Shown here one piece after another: positions 54,417 through 64,000 of a DNA stretch of 64,000 nucleotides (position 1 is the first letter of the stretch; every line of letters starts with the position of its first letter). A program made the translations under genes and the position numbers. The DNA comes from Lithodes maja (Eukaryota; Arthropoda; Malacostraca; Decapoda; Lithodidae): the NCBI GenBank assembly GCA_037953745.1, contig JBAKBP010010438.1, positions 1 through 64,000 of the forward strand, given 5' to 3'. A model generated the notes under the pieces. The model was not told where the DNA came from. It saw only the letters and a program-made list of their open reading frames with translations, and did no database searches.

Positions 54417-57276
54417 CTATAGGACACCTGCATTGTGGCTATGGAAAAGGTTGAAGCAGTCGTTGATGTCAATGCAGAGGGCAACTGTGCAAGTCGTGCA
54501 GCGGAAGCTTGTGTCCTTGCGAATGCCTTTCATTACTTTGCAGTAATAGCAACGGAGTCGCTTCTTGGCTGGAATCCTCTCCCGATTATGGTCCAAGGCC
54601 TTGTTCAACCGGACATGGTTCAGAACAATAGGACGGGGCCTTGGGACCACTCCAGGTCGAGGTCTCCGGACTCGCAGCGCTCGTGCTGCTCCCAGTACTG
54701 GTGGCGGTTGGTTGGCAGCTTCAAGAGCTGCTTCCCCATCGTCACCAGCAGCAGCTGCATCAGGTGCTAGTACCACGGGGGGTTCAACCAGGACATAGTT
54801 TCCCCCCGGGGCAGCAGCATCAGCAACAGCATCATCTGGTACTGGTGGTGGGGAGGGGATATAGAGACGTGGTGCCCTCTAACGCCTCCACCAGGAGCAG
54901 CAACAACAGCAGGGGCTGGGGAGTCTGAATGGTCGTCGTCGGACGACCCAGATGATCCACTGGATTGCCGTTGCCTGTGTCCATGTCTCTGTGGCTCATG
55001 CTGGGCATGCGGTAAATCTTGTGCTCGGTGGATTTGCCTCCCCGACATAGGCCACTCTGCAGGGTCGAAGCGCAGCAAGGACAAACAGACATGCTCCTGG
55101 AAGTCGAGCAAGCTCATTTTCGTCCTTGGGTAGCACTTCTTGAACAGGACATGGGCGTTGAAGAGGGCCATTTGGATGAAGTAGAAGGTGATCTTCGTCC
55201 ACTTGACCGTCCTTCGCTGGATGGGGTAGTACTGGACCATCTAGTCGAAGTGATCCACCCCATCCATGTGGATGTTGTAGTCTTCAACACAAACAGGTTT
55301 GAAGACCTGCTTCTGTCCACGACCCCACCTGCCCTGTCGGTCCTTCTCTTTGAAATGGACAAGCTTTGGGATGGTGTCCTGTTGGTGGAAGGTGGACACC
55401 ATCCCGACGACGCGCTTGTCTCGCCAAAGTAGGACCATGGTTAAGCCGTTGTTCATTGCTATTGTCGCATCGCGTTCAAGCTCGTTTGCTTTAGCAAGGT
55501 CCCACAACTGCTTAGGAGCTCCTCGTGCAAGTCGCAGGGTGCCACACACATAGATGTTGTGTGTGAGCATATGTTGGCACAGGTCAACTGAGTTGTAGAA
55601 GTTGTCCATGTACAGCTTGTACCCCTGGCCTCTGAAGGACTCCGTGAGACCCTCCACCGTCGCCTGGAGAGATTGACCCTGACCGTTGTAGACTCGAAAG
55701 TCCCACACATAGTCAGTCAACGCCTCTGCCAGGATGTACAGCTTGATACCGTACTTCGTCGGCTTCATTGGGTTGTAAACCTTGAATGCAAGGCGACCCT
55801 TCCATCCAAGGCTGCCTTCGTCAAGGGACAGCTTTTCTTCAGGGATGTATGCTAGCTTGAAGCCTTCAAGTAGGTATTCCATCACCGTCCGAACCTTCAC
55901 AAGCCTGTCCGTGTTCTGCCTGCTGACGGCCTTGTTGTTGAAAGCATGGAAATACTTCAACAAGGCTAGAAACTTCTTCCTACTCATCGCGCTCCGAAAT
56001 ACTGGGTAGTCGTGAAGGGGAGTTGAACGCCAGTAGTGACTCGGAGAAGGAAGCTTTGCAATGCCCATGAGGAAGTACAGGCCAAGGAATTTGGACAAGT
56101 CCTCCTCACCAAACAAGTTCCAAACAGCGGCTGCTCCGTCAACGAACTTGGCGTAAGCATTTGTCTCCTCCACCAGGTATTGCAGCATCTCTCTTGTGAA
56201 GAAGATCTGGAAGAACTGGAGAGGAGTCACCGGCAGTGGAACCTGCATGCCAGGGGTCCCTGTGAACGGACCAACCTGGGGGCGGAAACGGTCGTTGGTC
56301 CAACCGGCATCACGGTCGGGGGCAGGATCACGTGGAGGAGCACGGCCAGGACCACCGCGAGGAACACCTCTGCGGCCCCTGGGCCTACCACCTGTCCCCC
56401 TACGGGGCCCTGGCCTCCGACGTGGCCGACGTGGTAGGTGTGGGGGGCTTCTGCATCAGATGATGCATGAGCCAGTGAACCTGGTGCAGCTTCACCAGCT
56501 GGTGAAAGGTGTGGAGAAGCTGGTGAATCTGGTGCAGCTGTACAAGTTGGTGAATGGTGATGAAGAGGAAGCCTTTGGGGAAGAAGCTCCTCGATTGCTG
56601 CTGGAGGATTCAACGCTGTGCGTGGCATCTCACTAACAACCTGAGCACGCATTGCGGCTTCAGCAACCTCAGCACGCATTGTGGCTCGATACTCAGGCAG
56701 AACAAATGCCGAGGGGGTCAAGGGTGTGTCGCTAAAGGGGGACACTGTGGGGGTACAAACCGGTCCCAAGACCTGCAAAGGTGGGGTATCAAAAGTGCCC
56801 ACTGCAAGTAGCGTAGCAAACTTGTGTGGGCTTCTGGAAGCAAGGATGAAGCACCGCCACGCGAGGTGGATGGAAGAGGTGAATTGTGAAGTTGGGGGAA
56901 GTGGGGTTATGATAGGAGGTAATCGGTGATATTAGGGACTGGAAGAGATGTAGATGTATATGTGGATGGGATGGGATGTAATGGATGGGATGGATGGTGT
57001 TGGTAGTGGATCCGCTGTCGATGGCTCAGGTGGTAGTGGTGGTAGTGGATCCGCTGTCGATGGCTCGGCTGGTGGTGGTGGTGGATTAGCTGAGGTGTGG
57101 GTGTGGTAGAGTGGCCGGAGTCGCTTGGGCGGAGGGGAAGCCCATTCATCATCCTCGGTCGACCACTCGTCCGACTCACTCTCGCTCTCCGTCGACTGGT
57201 CCAGCACCTCGTTCACCACATCCTCCAGCTCGGCGTCCAGCAAAGGGCGTTTCTTGGGGTCTCTGTCCTTCGACAT
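54417..57276 (-). pseudogene. piggyBac-type transposase
   Basis: Start at ATG 57276 (MSKDRDPKKRPLLD). An acidic Ser/Glu-rich and proline-rich N-terminal region follows, with shifts near 56900-56800 and 56260. The catalytic core is in frame 56248-55241: YWRSTPLHDYPVFRS, LSLDEG (first Asp), YMDNFYNSVDL (second Asp) and YNIHMDGVDHFD (third Asp). Immediately after, a TAG replaces a coding triplet; the same frame continues with MVQYYPIQRRTVKWTKITFY. The C-terminal Cys-rich finger (RLRCYYCKVMKG, RCTTCTVALC, CF) is read at 54550-54430 in another frame. The aspartates that cut and join DNA at TTAA are all present. I could not find its own inverted ends. Confidence 0.9.
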
Positions 57277-57404
57277 GGCGGCTGGTGGCAGGCTGGCGTA
57301 TGGCGGCAGGCAGGCGGCTGGCAGCTGGCTGGCGGCAGGGGTTGGCGTATTGCGGCAGGCAGGGGTTGGCTTATGATGCTGAAACCAAATAAAGGAAAAA
57401 TGTA

Positions 57405-57570
57405 TTTGACGTTGATAGTTGTCATGACGCAAGTTCACCATCACTGGAGCTATATGACGTTGGTATAGTTTTGCATTATCCGATCATGACACGTATAAAG
57501 TTCGCCATCACTGGATCCATATGACGTTGGCATAGTTCACCATGACGTAGTCATAGTTTGGCATTATCAG
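57405..57570. repeat. Two to three imperfect 65-bp repeats upstream of the piggyBac gene
   Basis: Words such as gttcaccatcactgga and atatgacgttgg recur at 57432-57460 and 57490-57520, with a third partial at 57537. They could be subterminal repeats of the transposon, but no clear end follows. Confidence 0.45.
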
Positions 57571-57579
57571 AATATATTT

Positions 57580-57712
57580 ATACCTTGGGGCTGTTTGGCA
57601 AGACACCCTGGGGAACAGGAACACCACAGCAGGGGAACAGGAACAACACAACAGGGAAGGGGACAAGAAAAAACAAAAACAAAAAATATAATATATACAG
57701 TATATATATACC

Positions 57713-57747
<35 letters not shown>

Positions 57748-57776
57748 ATATATATACCGTATATAATTATATATAT

Positions 57777-57824
<48 letters not shown>

Positions 57825-58242
57825 ATCAACAAAACAATAAATAATTCAATCAAGAAATCAACAAATCAATCAATACAATAAATAATTCAATAAATAAATA
57901 ACAAAAATAATTCAATAAATAAATAACAAAAATAATTCAATCAAAAAACAACAATTCAATCAAGAAATCAACAAATCAATCAATATATACAATAAATAAT
58001 TCAATAAATAATTCAATCAACAAATCAACAATTCAATCGATAAATACAATACATATATACTGTACATATATATACATATATATACATACAGTATATATTT
58101 TACATAGATAGGCATATAATACAACCGGGAAGGGGTGCACGTCTATGGCCTTGGCCTTGCTCGGGACCTTGGGGCTGTTCGGCCAGACAGCCTGAGGAAC
58201 AGGAACAATAAAAAATAAAAATAAAACAAATACATACCGGTA

Positions 58243-58331
<89 letters not shown>

Positions 58332-58514
58332 TGTATATATATATAATAAATAAAATAAAAATATAAATAAAATAATTAAAACAATAATAAATCAAATAAA
58401 TCAAAATTAAAATTAAATAAAAAAATTAAATAATAATATAAATACTCGATTATGGGCCTTGGCCTTCCTCGGGACCTTGGGGCTGATCCGCTAGACACCA
58501 TGGGGAACAGGAAT

Positions 58515-58580
<66 letters not shown>

Positions 58581-58980
58581 TATATGTATAATAAAATAAA
58601 TAAAATAAAATAAACAACAATAATATACCAAATAAATAAATATATAAATAAAATAAAAAATAAAATAATATAAATACTCGATTATGGGCCTTGATCTTGT
58701 TCGGCACCTTGGGGCTGATCCGCTAGACACCCTGGGGAACATGAATACAAAAATATATATATATATACCGGTATAATATATATATAAAAAAAAATAAAAA
58801 ATAAAATAAAATAATATAAATAAAACAAAATAAATAACATAAAATAAACAATAATAAATAAAATTAATAAAATAAACAAAAATATATAAAATAAAATAAT
58901 ACAAATACTCGATTATGGGCCTTGCCCTTGCTCGGGACCTTGGGGTTGTTCCGCTAGACACCCTGGGGAACAGGAACAAT
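57580..58980 (+). repeat. Array of LINE 3'-end pieces separated by TA/A-rich spacers
   Basis: Five copies of a roughly 60-bp core (for example ggaccttggggctgttcggc followed by cagacagcctgaggaacagg at 58160-58200) occur at about 57580, 58141, 58451, 58681 and 58915, all in one orientation. The core matches the last codons and tail start of the LINE at 30848-30905 (ttcctcagggactcggggct, then gttcggccaggcagcttagg). Spacers are A-rich and contain (TA)n at 57704-57822, 58244-58330 and 58530-58577. The last three units also share taaatactcgattatgggcc upstream. Confidence 0.8.
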
Positions 58981-59026
58981 ACAAAAACAAAATATATATA
59001 CATATACTGTACAGTATATATATGAG

Positions 59027-59419
59027 ATGACCGGTCTAATCAAGAATGAAGAAGTCATCCCATACAAAACTGGTCTAATCAAGAATGAAGAAGTCACCCC
59101 ATACAAAATAGCCAGTCTGCAAATACAGCCATCAAGACAGAAGAACAAGAAACCCAGAACAAGCAAAATAAGAATAGACGAGTCACCCCTAAATCACCTC
59201 ATTAAAACACCTCAGTTGGCCCTCACAAATATTCCAAACCGTTCTCCAATGCACCTGCCGCCTTCACTGAAAACGGGAGGACCTGACCAATCACAGCCGA
59301 CCTGGAACAGCCAACCAAAAAAAACACACCTGGAACAGCCAACCACAATACAGCTTTTGGGTGAAGTCGAAGATTCATCCCTCAACATCTTCGTTCCAGC
59401 CAAACCTACACTATGATGA
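59027..59419. other. 37-bp tandem duplication and unassigned open frame
   Basis: Two nearly identical 36-37-bp units (ctggtctaatcaagaatgaa) lie at 59030-59104, followed by an open frame to 59416 that starts at ATG 59027 (129 codons). I recognise no domain. The repeat encodes GLIKNEEV twice. I would not call it a gene without expression data. Confidence 0.4.
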
Positions 59420-61765
59420 GCATATGTTTATCAAATACCACATCAACGACCCGAGGACTACAGGTATAAATGGAATTAACGGATAGCCTGAAAGTCCATC
59501 CCTGATTAGATACAGGAGTACCTAAGTAACTAATTGTAACTAAATAGATATCCACAGCTGAAGATGTAACTAGGATTAAAGGCCTATCCTAGTTTATGTA
59601 AGATTTCACCAGCCTTAAGCCAAGTGGGCAAGTATTATATATGTAAGAGTATACCTTGGAAGTATGCCATTCTATTAATACCTCACTTCCAAGGCTAGGT
59701 TAAGTATGTACCTCACAATGATCACATAACCCTTTTCCCCGTAACCTTGTGACTCCGAAACCAGAACACCGAGAGTCAAGAAAAATCTTGCATAGGACCT
59801 CCAAGAAATAGTGGAGGAGTATGCAAACCACACCTCACTTTTATTCTAAAACCTTCGGGCTCAGAGTTAAGTAAGAGTGTTGGCTTGTACTAGCCTGCCC
59901 CTTCGAGAGTACCTGCCTGAAGTACTACCTGACGCCCTGCCTTAGGACGACCAGCCCACTGAAGCCCTGCCTGTGGACGACCTGCCTACCTGAAGTCCTG
60001 AACCCTGGACCTCTGCTCGAGTGACGCCGGACCACCCTGAAGTGCTGTCCACTATCCTCGTTCCACGTTGGCCAGACTTGTACTCTCGACCCCTGCCCTC
60101 CAAATTCACCTAAGTGTTCCTGTGTATCTTTTGTTTGTGTTATTGTTGTGAGGTATTCTATTTAAAATATGTGAAAAGTGTTGCGTGAATTCATTCGGTG
60201 ATCTGTGCCCGAGATCCTGTATGTGCGTGATTAATTCATCCTTCTGAACTCTTGACCTTATCTGTGTTAATTTTGTATTCAGTTGTATCGTGTTAATTCT
60301 ACCTTGCATTTTACATCTTACGTTACATACCCGTGTTAATTATTCTGATTCACCACCAAGCTCACCGATTTTCTAGTTATATGTATTCTGTATTATTATT
60401 TGGGAGTTGAAGTCGCAGTGTATTCCGTGAATTATTTTTTTCATTTATACATATTTACCTAGAACCTACGCCCAATTTCCTAACGAGAAGTTATCCACTT
60501 TTATCACATTAATTCCCCCTTAAACTTCGAACTTGATATTTACGCTTGTTCCTTAACTCTGTGAGTAATTATTTTAGTGAACTCCAATTTATGTTCATTT
60601 GATTATTGATGTAAGTGATATTCGATACTCCCTGCGTAGGAATTCTCACCCGCATAGTTTCTAATTACTTTGTTATACATCCTTTATTACACACTTCATT
60701 TCGCTTGTGTAACTTCATTCATATCGTTTCTGTTAACCTGCTCATAATCATAACCTGATACTGTTATAAGTATTGTTGAGCATAACTTTGTCATATGCGC
60801 CCAGTTAATTACTACTTCAGATATTAGTAATTCAGTTAGTACATTTCTTTTGTACTTGACCACTTCGAGCAGATTAAATTACCTTGTATGAGTTACATCT
60901 ATCTATCTCCATTTTGACTTGCATCATTTAAATACTCTCACTTAGTTTTATTATATCGTATTGACTTAATAAGATTTCCTAAGCTTGACTCGTTATCAAT
61001 GCATACGATCATCTAACGTGAATTGTAGGTAAAATAAAAACTTACCTCTGCCAGGATTTTCTGAGTTGTATTTAATCAGAATTAAATAAATGATTCCTCT
61101 GCCCTTGTAGAATTGATATTGAAACTATTCTGCAATCATAGTTGCATTAACTTAAAATTAATTTCTCACCACCGCAGTCCAAAGAATGACCTGACGCACT
61201 CCCCTATACCTGAGGTCACTTTAATAAATGCTGTCTCACCTGCACCCACCTTGACGTACCGTGTGACTCACACGCTACTCTGTGTGTTTATTTGTTCACT
61301 TCATTTCCCTCCATCTCCTCTTGTCGGGTATAGCCCTTCGTGAGTTAACTCTTGAATTTATTTTACGGAAGACACTCGACCCACATTTATTAGTGTTGAA
61401 GGCTTGTTAATATACTCGTATATTATTTCCCTTTGTTGTATATTTCACCATTTCTATAACTTATTCAGAGCCTCTCACTATTGAGTTTTTTGTACCTAGC
61501 CACCCAGTCTCTTAATCGTAACATTTCTATTGTTGCAATTTAGAAGACATCCAGAATTACATGATTATGTTCGGGATCTCGAGATAGAGAATATTGTGAT
61601 TAGACAAGCTATTGCATCGCCTATAGTGCCATTACTATAATAATAAAACCATTTATATGTTCATGTTGTGTTGTTATTGAGTTCTATAATGTCCTGTTGA
61701 ATACCCTTCGCATTGATTAAGAATTGCTCGGAATGATCGGTAAATATTTAGTTTTACACCGGGGA
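59420..61765. other. Long non-coding stretch
   Basis: I see no gene, inverted ends or SINE head. Between 59895 and 60060 there is a C/G-richer patch with loosely repeated gacctgcctgaag words. The composition resembles an LTR or untranslated leader, but no matching second copy is in the window. Confidence 0.4.
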
Positions 61766-61767
61766 AG

Positions 61768-62505
61768 AGTTTTACAAGTATTTTTTAGTTTTTTTCCTTA
61801 TTTAGGAGTTTTTTAGTTGTGTTTTTTTATGAACCCCATCGGAAAATGCAAAACAAGTCTTATCCATCAATCTTAAGACACGGCCCCCGATAGTGGGGAG
61901 GGCTATGAAGATCAGGGAAATTGCGGGGTAAGAGGCGTAAATAAAGGGGTAATATTGGAAGAACTCTGAAAATAAAATATTGAAAAGTAACAAAAGTTGA
62001 AAATTAAAAAATCCGAGCCAAGTTTTGACCAAACTTGGCTCGGGTTTTTCTATTTTTCAGAGTCCAAAATCACAGTAACCTCATTTCAAAAGTTGGCTCG
62101 GGTTTTCTTGTTTTTCACCGTGGAAAAAGCAAGTAAGAATGTGGTTAACATTAGCCTAACCTAGTATAATAATGATTTTTACAAGTATTTTTTATTTTTG
62201 TTCCTTGTTTGTTGTTTTTTTAGGTGTGTTTTTTTATGAACCCCATCAGAAAACGAGAAAAAAGTCTTATCCATCAATCTTAAGACACGGCCCCCGATAG
62301 TGGGGAGGGCTATGAACATCAGGGAAATTGCGGGGTAAAAGACGTAAATAAAGGGGTAATATTGGGGTTTTTCTATTTTTCAGAGTCCAAAATCACAGTA
62401 ACCTCATTTAAAAAGTTGACTCGGATTTTCTTGTTTTTCAACGTGGAAAAAGCAAGTAAGAATGGGGTTAACATTAGCCTAACCTAACCTAACCTAACCT
62501 AGTAT
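61768..62505. repeat. Direct repeat pair of about 400 and 300 bp
   Basis: From tttacaagtattttttag at 61770 and 62176 the sequence repeats through gacacggcccccgatagtgg to cattagcctaacctag. The second copy lacks about 105 bases (counterpart of 61950-62045), including a hairpin. The first copy ends at about 62165. It is non-coding. Confidence 0.85.
62014..62044. other. Perfect 13-bp hairpin
   Basis: CCGAGCCAAGTTT at 62014-62026 and its exact reverse complement at 62032-62044, with loop TGACC. The same ATCCGAGCCAAGT word closes each unit of the satellite at 62506-63330, which suggests a functional end or breakpoint. Confidence 0.8.
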
Positions 62506-63330
62506 AATGGGTGGGGGCTGCTGCCCCCACACCCTCGCTAAATCCATGAAATCCGAGCCAAGTGTTGTCATTAACCCTCCTGGCCCGGTTGTCATTTTAA
62601 AATGACACCACGAATTAAGGGCAGGAGCCCGGGTGTCATTTTAAAATCTGTAAGCTTGAAAGCCTATTCAGCTTGGTCTGAATGCCGTGCGTCCGACGCA
62701 TGTAAACAAAGCCAATCGTTACGTCACCGCACCTCCGAAAACAAGAAAGAGAAGACTAGTTTGTTATTGTATGTCTGTATGTCGTTGTTTCAGTAGTGAA
62801 AAGATCGTTATATTGCTAACATCGCCTGCAAGTGCTCTCCACTGAAATCGTCATCACAACTGAACCAGTTGACATAGAGAGCTCTACTCAACGCCAGTCT
62901 ACAGATTGGAAACCGCACTACATTTATAGATGCGTGGGAAATTTTTAGCAGTTAAACTAAACAAAAATACGGTAGCCTAGGCCTAGACGTTTTTCGGCCA
63001 GATCGCCCGGGTAGCCCACACTGTCATTTTGAGAGCCTGCCCGGGCCAGGAGGGTTAACCTAACCAAATAACCTAACCGAACCTAACCTAGTATTGTGGG
63101 TGGGGGCTACTGCCCCCACACCCCCGCTAAATCCATGAAATCCGAGCCAAGTTTTGTCATTAACCTAACCAAATAACCTAACCTAACCTAACCTAGTATT
63201 ATGGGTGGGGGCTGCTGCCCCCACACCCCCGCTAAATCCATGAAATCCGAGCCAAGTTTTGTCATTAACCTAACCAAATAACCTAACCTAACCTAACCTA
63301 GTATTATAGGTGGGGGCTGCTGCCCCTTAC
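62480..63330. repeat. Satellite with GC hairpin and CCTAA telomere-like runs
   Basis: Units of about 110 bp contain GTATTATGGGTGGGGGCTGC, then TGCCCCCACACCC (hairpin TGGGGGC/GCCCCCA), GCTAAATCCATGAAATCCGA, and runs of AACCT. They occur at about 62508, 63090, 63197 and (partial) 63300. (CCTAA)n is the complement of the common arthropod telomere repeat TTAGG, here in blocks of two to four units. The first unit is split by the MITE at 62571-63058. Confidence 0.85.
62571..63058. mobile_element. 488-bp TTAA MITE with 18-bp perfect ends
   Basis: Left TTAACCCTCCTGGCCCGG; right is its exact reverse complement, ending at 63058. The empty-site sequence gtcattaacctaacc is present in neighbouring satellite units (near 63148 and 63265). 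The TTAA duplication and CCC start fit piggyBac-type elements. The interior has small palindromes around gtcattttaaaatgac. It may be mobilised by a piggyBac transposase, but its ends cannot be matched to the gene at 54-57 kb. Confidence 0.85.
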
Positions 63331-63396
63331 CTATTACCTAGTGGTAAAGTAGAACAAAAATCTAGATAACATTTACTAATGGGAAAGTAAGGTACC

Positions 63397-64000
63397 TCAT
63401 TCATCGTCGTGGTCGTCGTGGGTGTTTGAATTTGAATCAGTGTTGGAGTCGGCATCCGAAGCGTCGGGGTTGTGAGGTGGTGGTGGTGGTGGTGGTGGTG
63501 GTTGGGTGTCAGACTGAGGAGGATACAGCTTGGCAGCCTCAGTCAAGAAGGTGTGGAAAGCGTTTTTCTTGTGGTCCTTCAGGAAGAGGTATCGACCGAT
63601 ATACTGCCTAAGAAAATAAGCTCTTATACCAGGGCGACGAATATATTCTTTTACATCCCTCCATAGGCGCTCGATATTTTGAGTGTGAACTTTTTTATTG
63701 AGAGGATTAATGAAGTTCAAAGAATGATTAACTGATTCATGAGAATATCCTTCGTCTTTGAGTGTATTATATGCACGCCAGCAATCACTATAAACAATTG
63801 TTCCGGGCTTTATATATTTAAAAATTATTGGCATAAGTATGGCTCTGCTTCTAGGGAGGGCCTCAGCGTCTTCGTCCAGCAATGGTACTATGAATTTGTT
63901 CTTTGTGCCTCTCTCAATGCCACCAAAAAGCCACACTTGCCCAAGGACGCGTCCAACGTTATGCTTTCTTCTAACAATTAACGTTTCATCGATCTCTACC
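63397..64000 (-). CDS. Merlin/ISXO2-like transposase, cut by window edge
   Basis: The minus-strand frame is open from position 64000: VEIDETLIVRRKHNVGRVLG, then VWLFGGIERGTKNKFIV, LPRSRAILMPIIFKYIKPGTIVYSDCWRAYNTL, VNHSLNFINPLNKKVHTQNIERLWRDVKEY and a C-terminal RAYFLRQYIGRYLFL. These are the DDE blocks of IS1595/ISXO2-like transposases, known in animals as Merlin: Asp in VEID, Asp in YSDCW, and Glu in the NIERLW block. It ends with a nine-proline run and an Asp/Ser/His-rich tail, stop at 63397. The visible 3' part has no break; the 5' part lies outside the window. Whether it is still active cannot be judged. Confidence 0.88.
   Translation of the reverse strand, partial: VEIDETLIVRRKHNVGRVLGQVWLFGGIERGTKNKFIVPLLDEDAEALPRSRAILMPIIFKYIKPGTIVYSDCWRAYNTLKDEGYSHESVNHSLNFINPLNKKVHTQNIERLWRDVKEYIRRPGIRAYFLRQYIGRYLFLKDHKKNAFHTFLTEAAKLYPPQSDTQPPPPPPPPPHNPDASDADSNTDSNSNTHDDHDDE

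Noticed and set aside
54435..57468. Several plus-strand open frames of 80-146 codons
   Set aside because: They are antisense shadows of the GC-rich piggyBac gene on the minus strand; none has a recognisable domain.
53901..58900. Open frames spelling IYIYIY or FILFY
   Set aside because: They are translations of (TA)n and A-rich microsatellites.
62480..63330. A true chromosome end
   Set aside because: The CCTAA runs are only two to four units long, are interrupted within a satellite, and are followed by a transposase gene; they are interstitial.

Overview
This is an animal genomic window built almost entirely of transposable elements and satellites. I found no cellular gene, operon, rRNA or convincing stand-alone tRNA gene. 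The mix points to an arthropod, most likely a crustacean and probably a decapod: BEL/Pao and Ty3/gypsy LTR elements, CR1/Jockey/I-group LINEs, tRNA-derived SINEs, piggyBac, Merlin, Tc1 and Harbinger-like DNA transposons, abundant (GA)n and (TA)n tracts, and short blocks of the arthropod telomere motif CCTAA/TTAGG. The species call is inference.

Layout. 1-2.9 kb: three LINE fragments in clashing orientations. 2.9-4.9 kb: a repeat block with a second copy at 51.8-52.7 kb; here it carries two nested MITEs (3.58-4.74 kb). 5.7-7.9 kb: a CR1-like LINE remnant with a 33-bp minisatellite in its RT motif A. 8.86-18.25 kb: a minus-strand Ty3/gypsy element (1.8-kb LTRs, 4-bp duplication GTAT) in which integrase precedes reverse transcriptase, the Gmr1-like order, with a SCAN-like Gag. 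18.5-22.5 kb: a 3.3-kb inverted-repeat element enclosing a 41-bp satellite, and a family of TTAA-flanked MITEs in and beside it. 22.7-24.5 kb: tRNA-derived SINEs and a Tc1 remnant. 25.25 kb: three tandem 40-bp palindromes. 26.8-31.0 kb: a nearly full-length LINE whose ORF1 carries a 2A-like motif and a PHD-like finger, sitting inside a MITE with a 15-bp duplication. 32.6-40.3 kb: a second Gmr1-like copy on the plus strand that has lost RT and the integrase core through three deletions, each of which keeps one 1123-codon frame open. 40.4-52.7 kb: a BEL/Pao element inserted into older LINE sequence, carrying a SGNH-hydrolase-like ORF before gag, and itself interrupted by a LINE that is interrupted by a SINE. 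54.4-57.3 kb: a piggyBac transposase pseudogene. 57.6-59.0 kb: an array whose repeated core matches the 3' end of the 27-31 kb LINE. 61.8-63.4 kb: direct repeats and a hairpin/CCTAA satellite, followed by a Merlin-type transposase that runs off the right edge.

How the parts relate. The two Gmr1-like copies are a coding copy and a deleted derivative; the derivative has almost identical LTRs, so it moved recently and presumably used proteins made elsewhere. The BEL element is dated relative to its own insertions by nesting, and its left and right borders are confirmed by a related empty site at about 2.90 kb. Most open frames have one or a few shifts, so the landscape is young to middle-aged. 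The items most worth a second look are the SGNH ORF in the BEL element, the integrase-first gypsy with its in-frame-deleted partner, and the LINE 2A motif.
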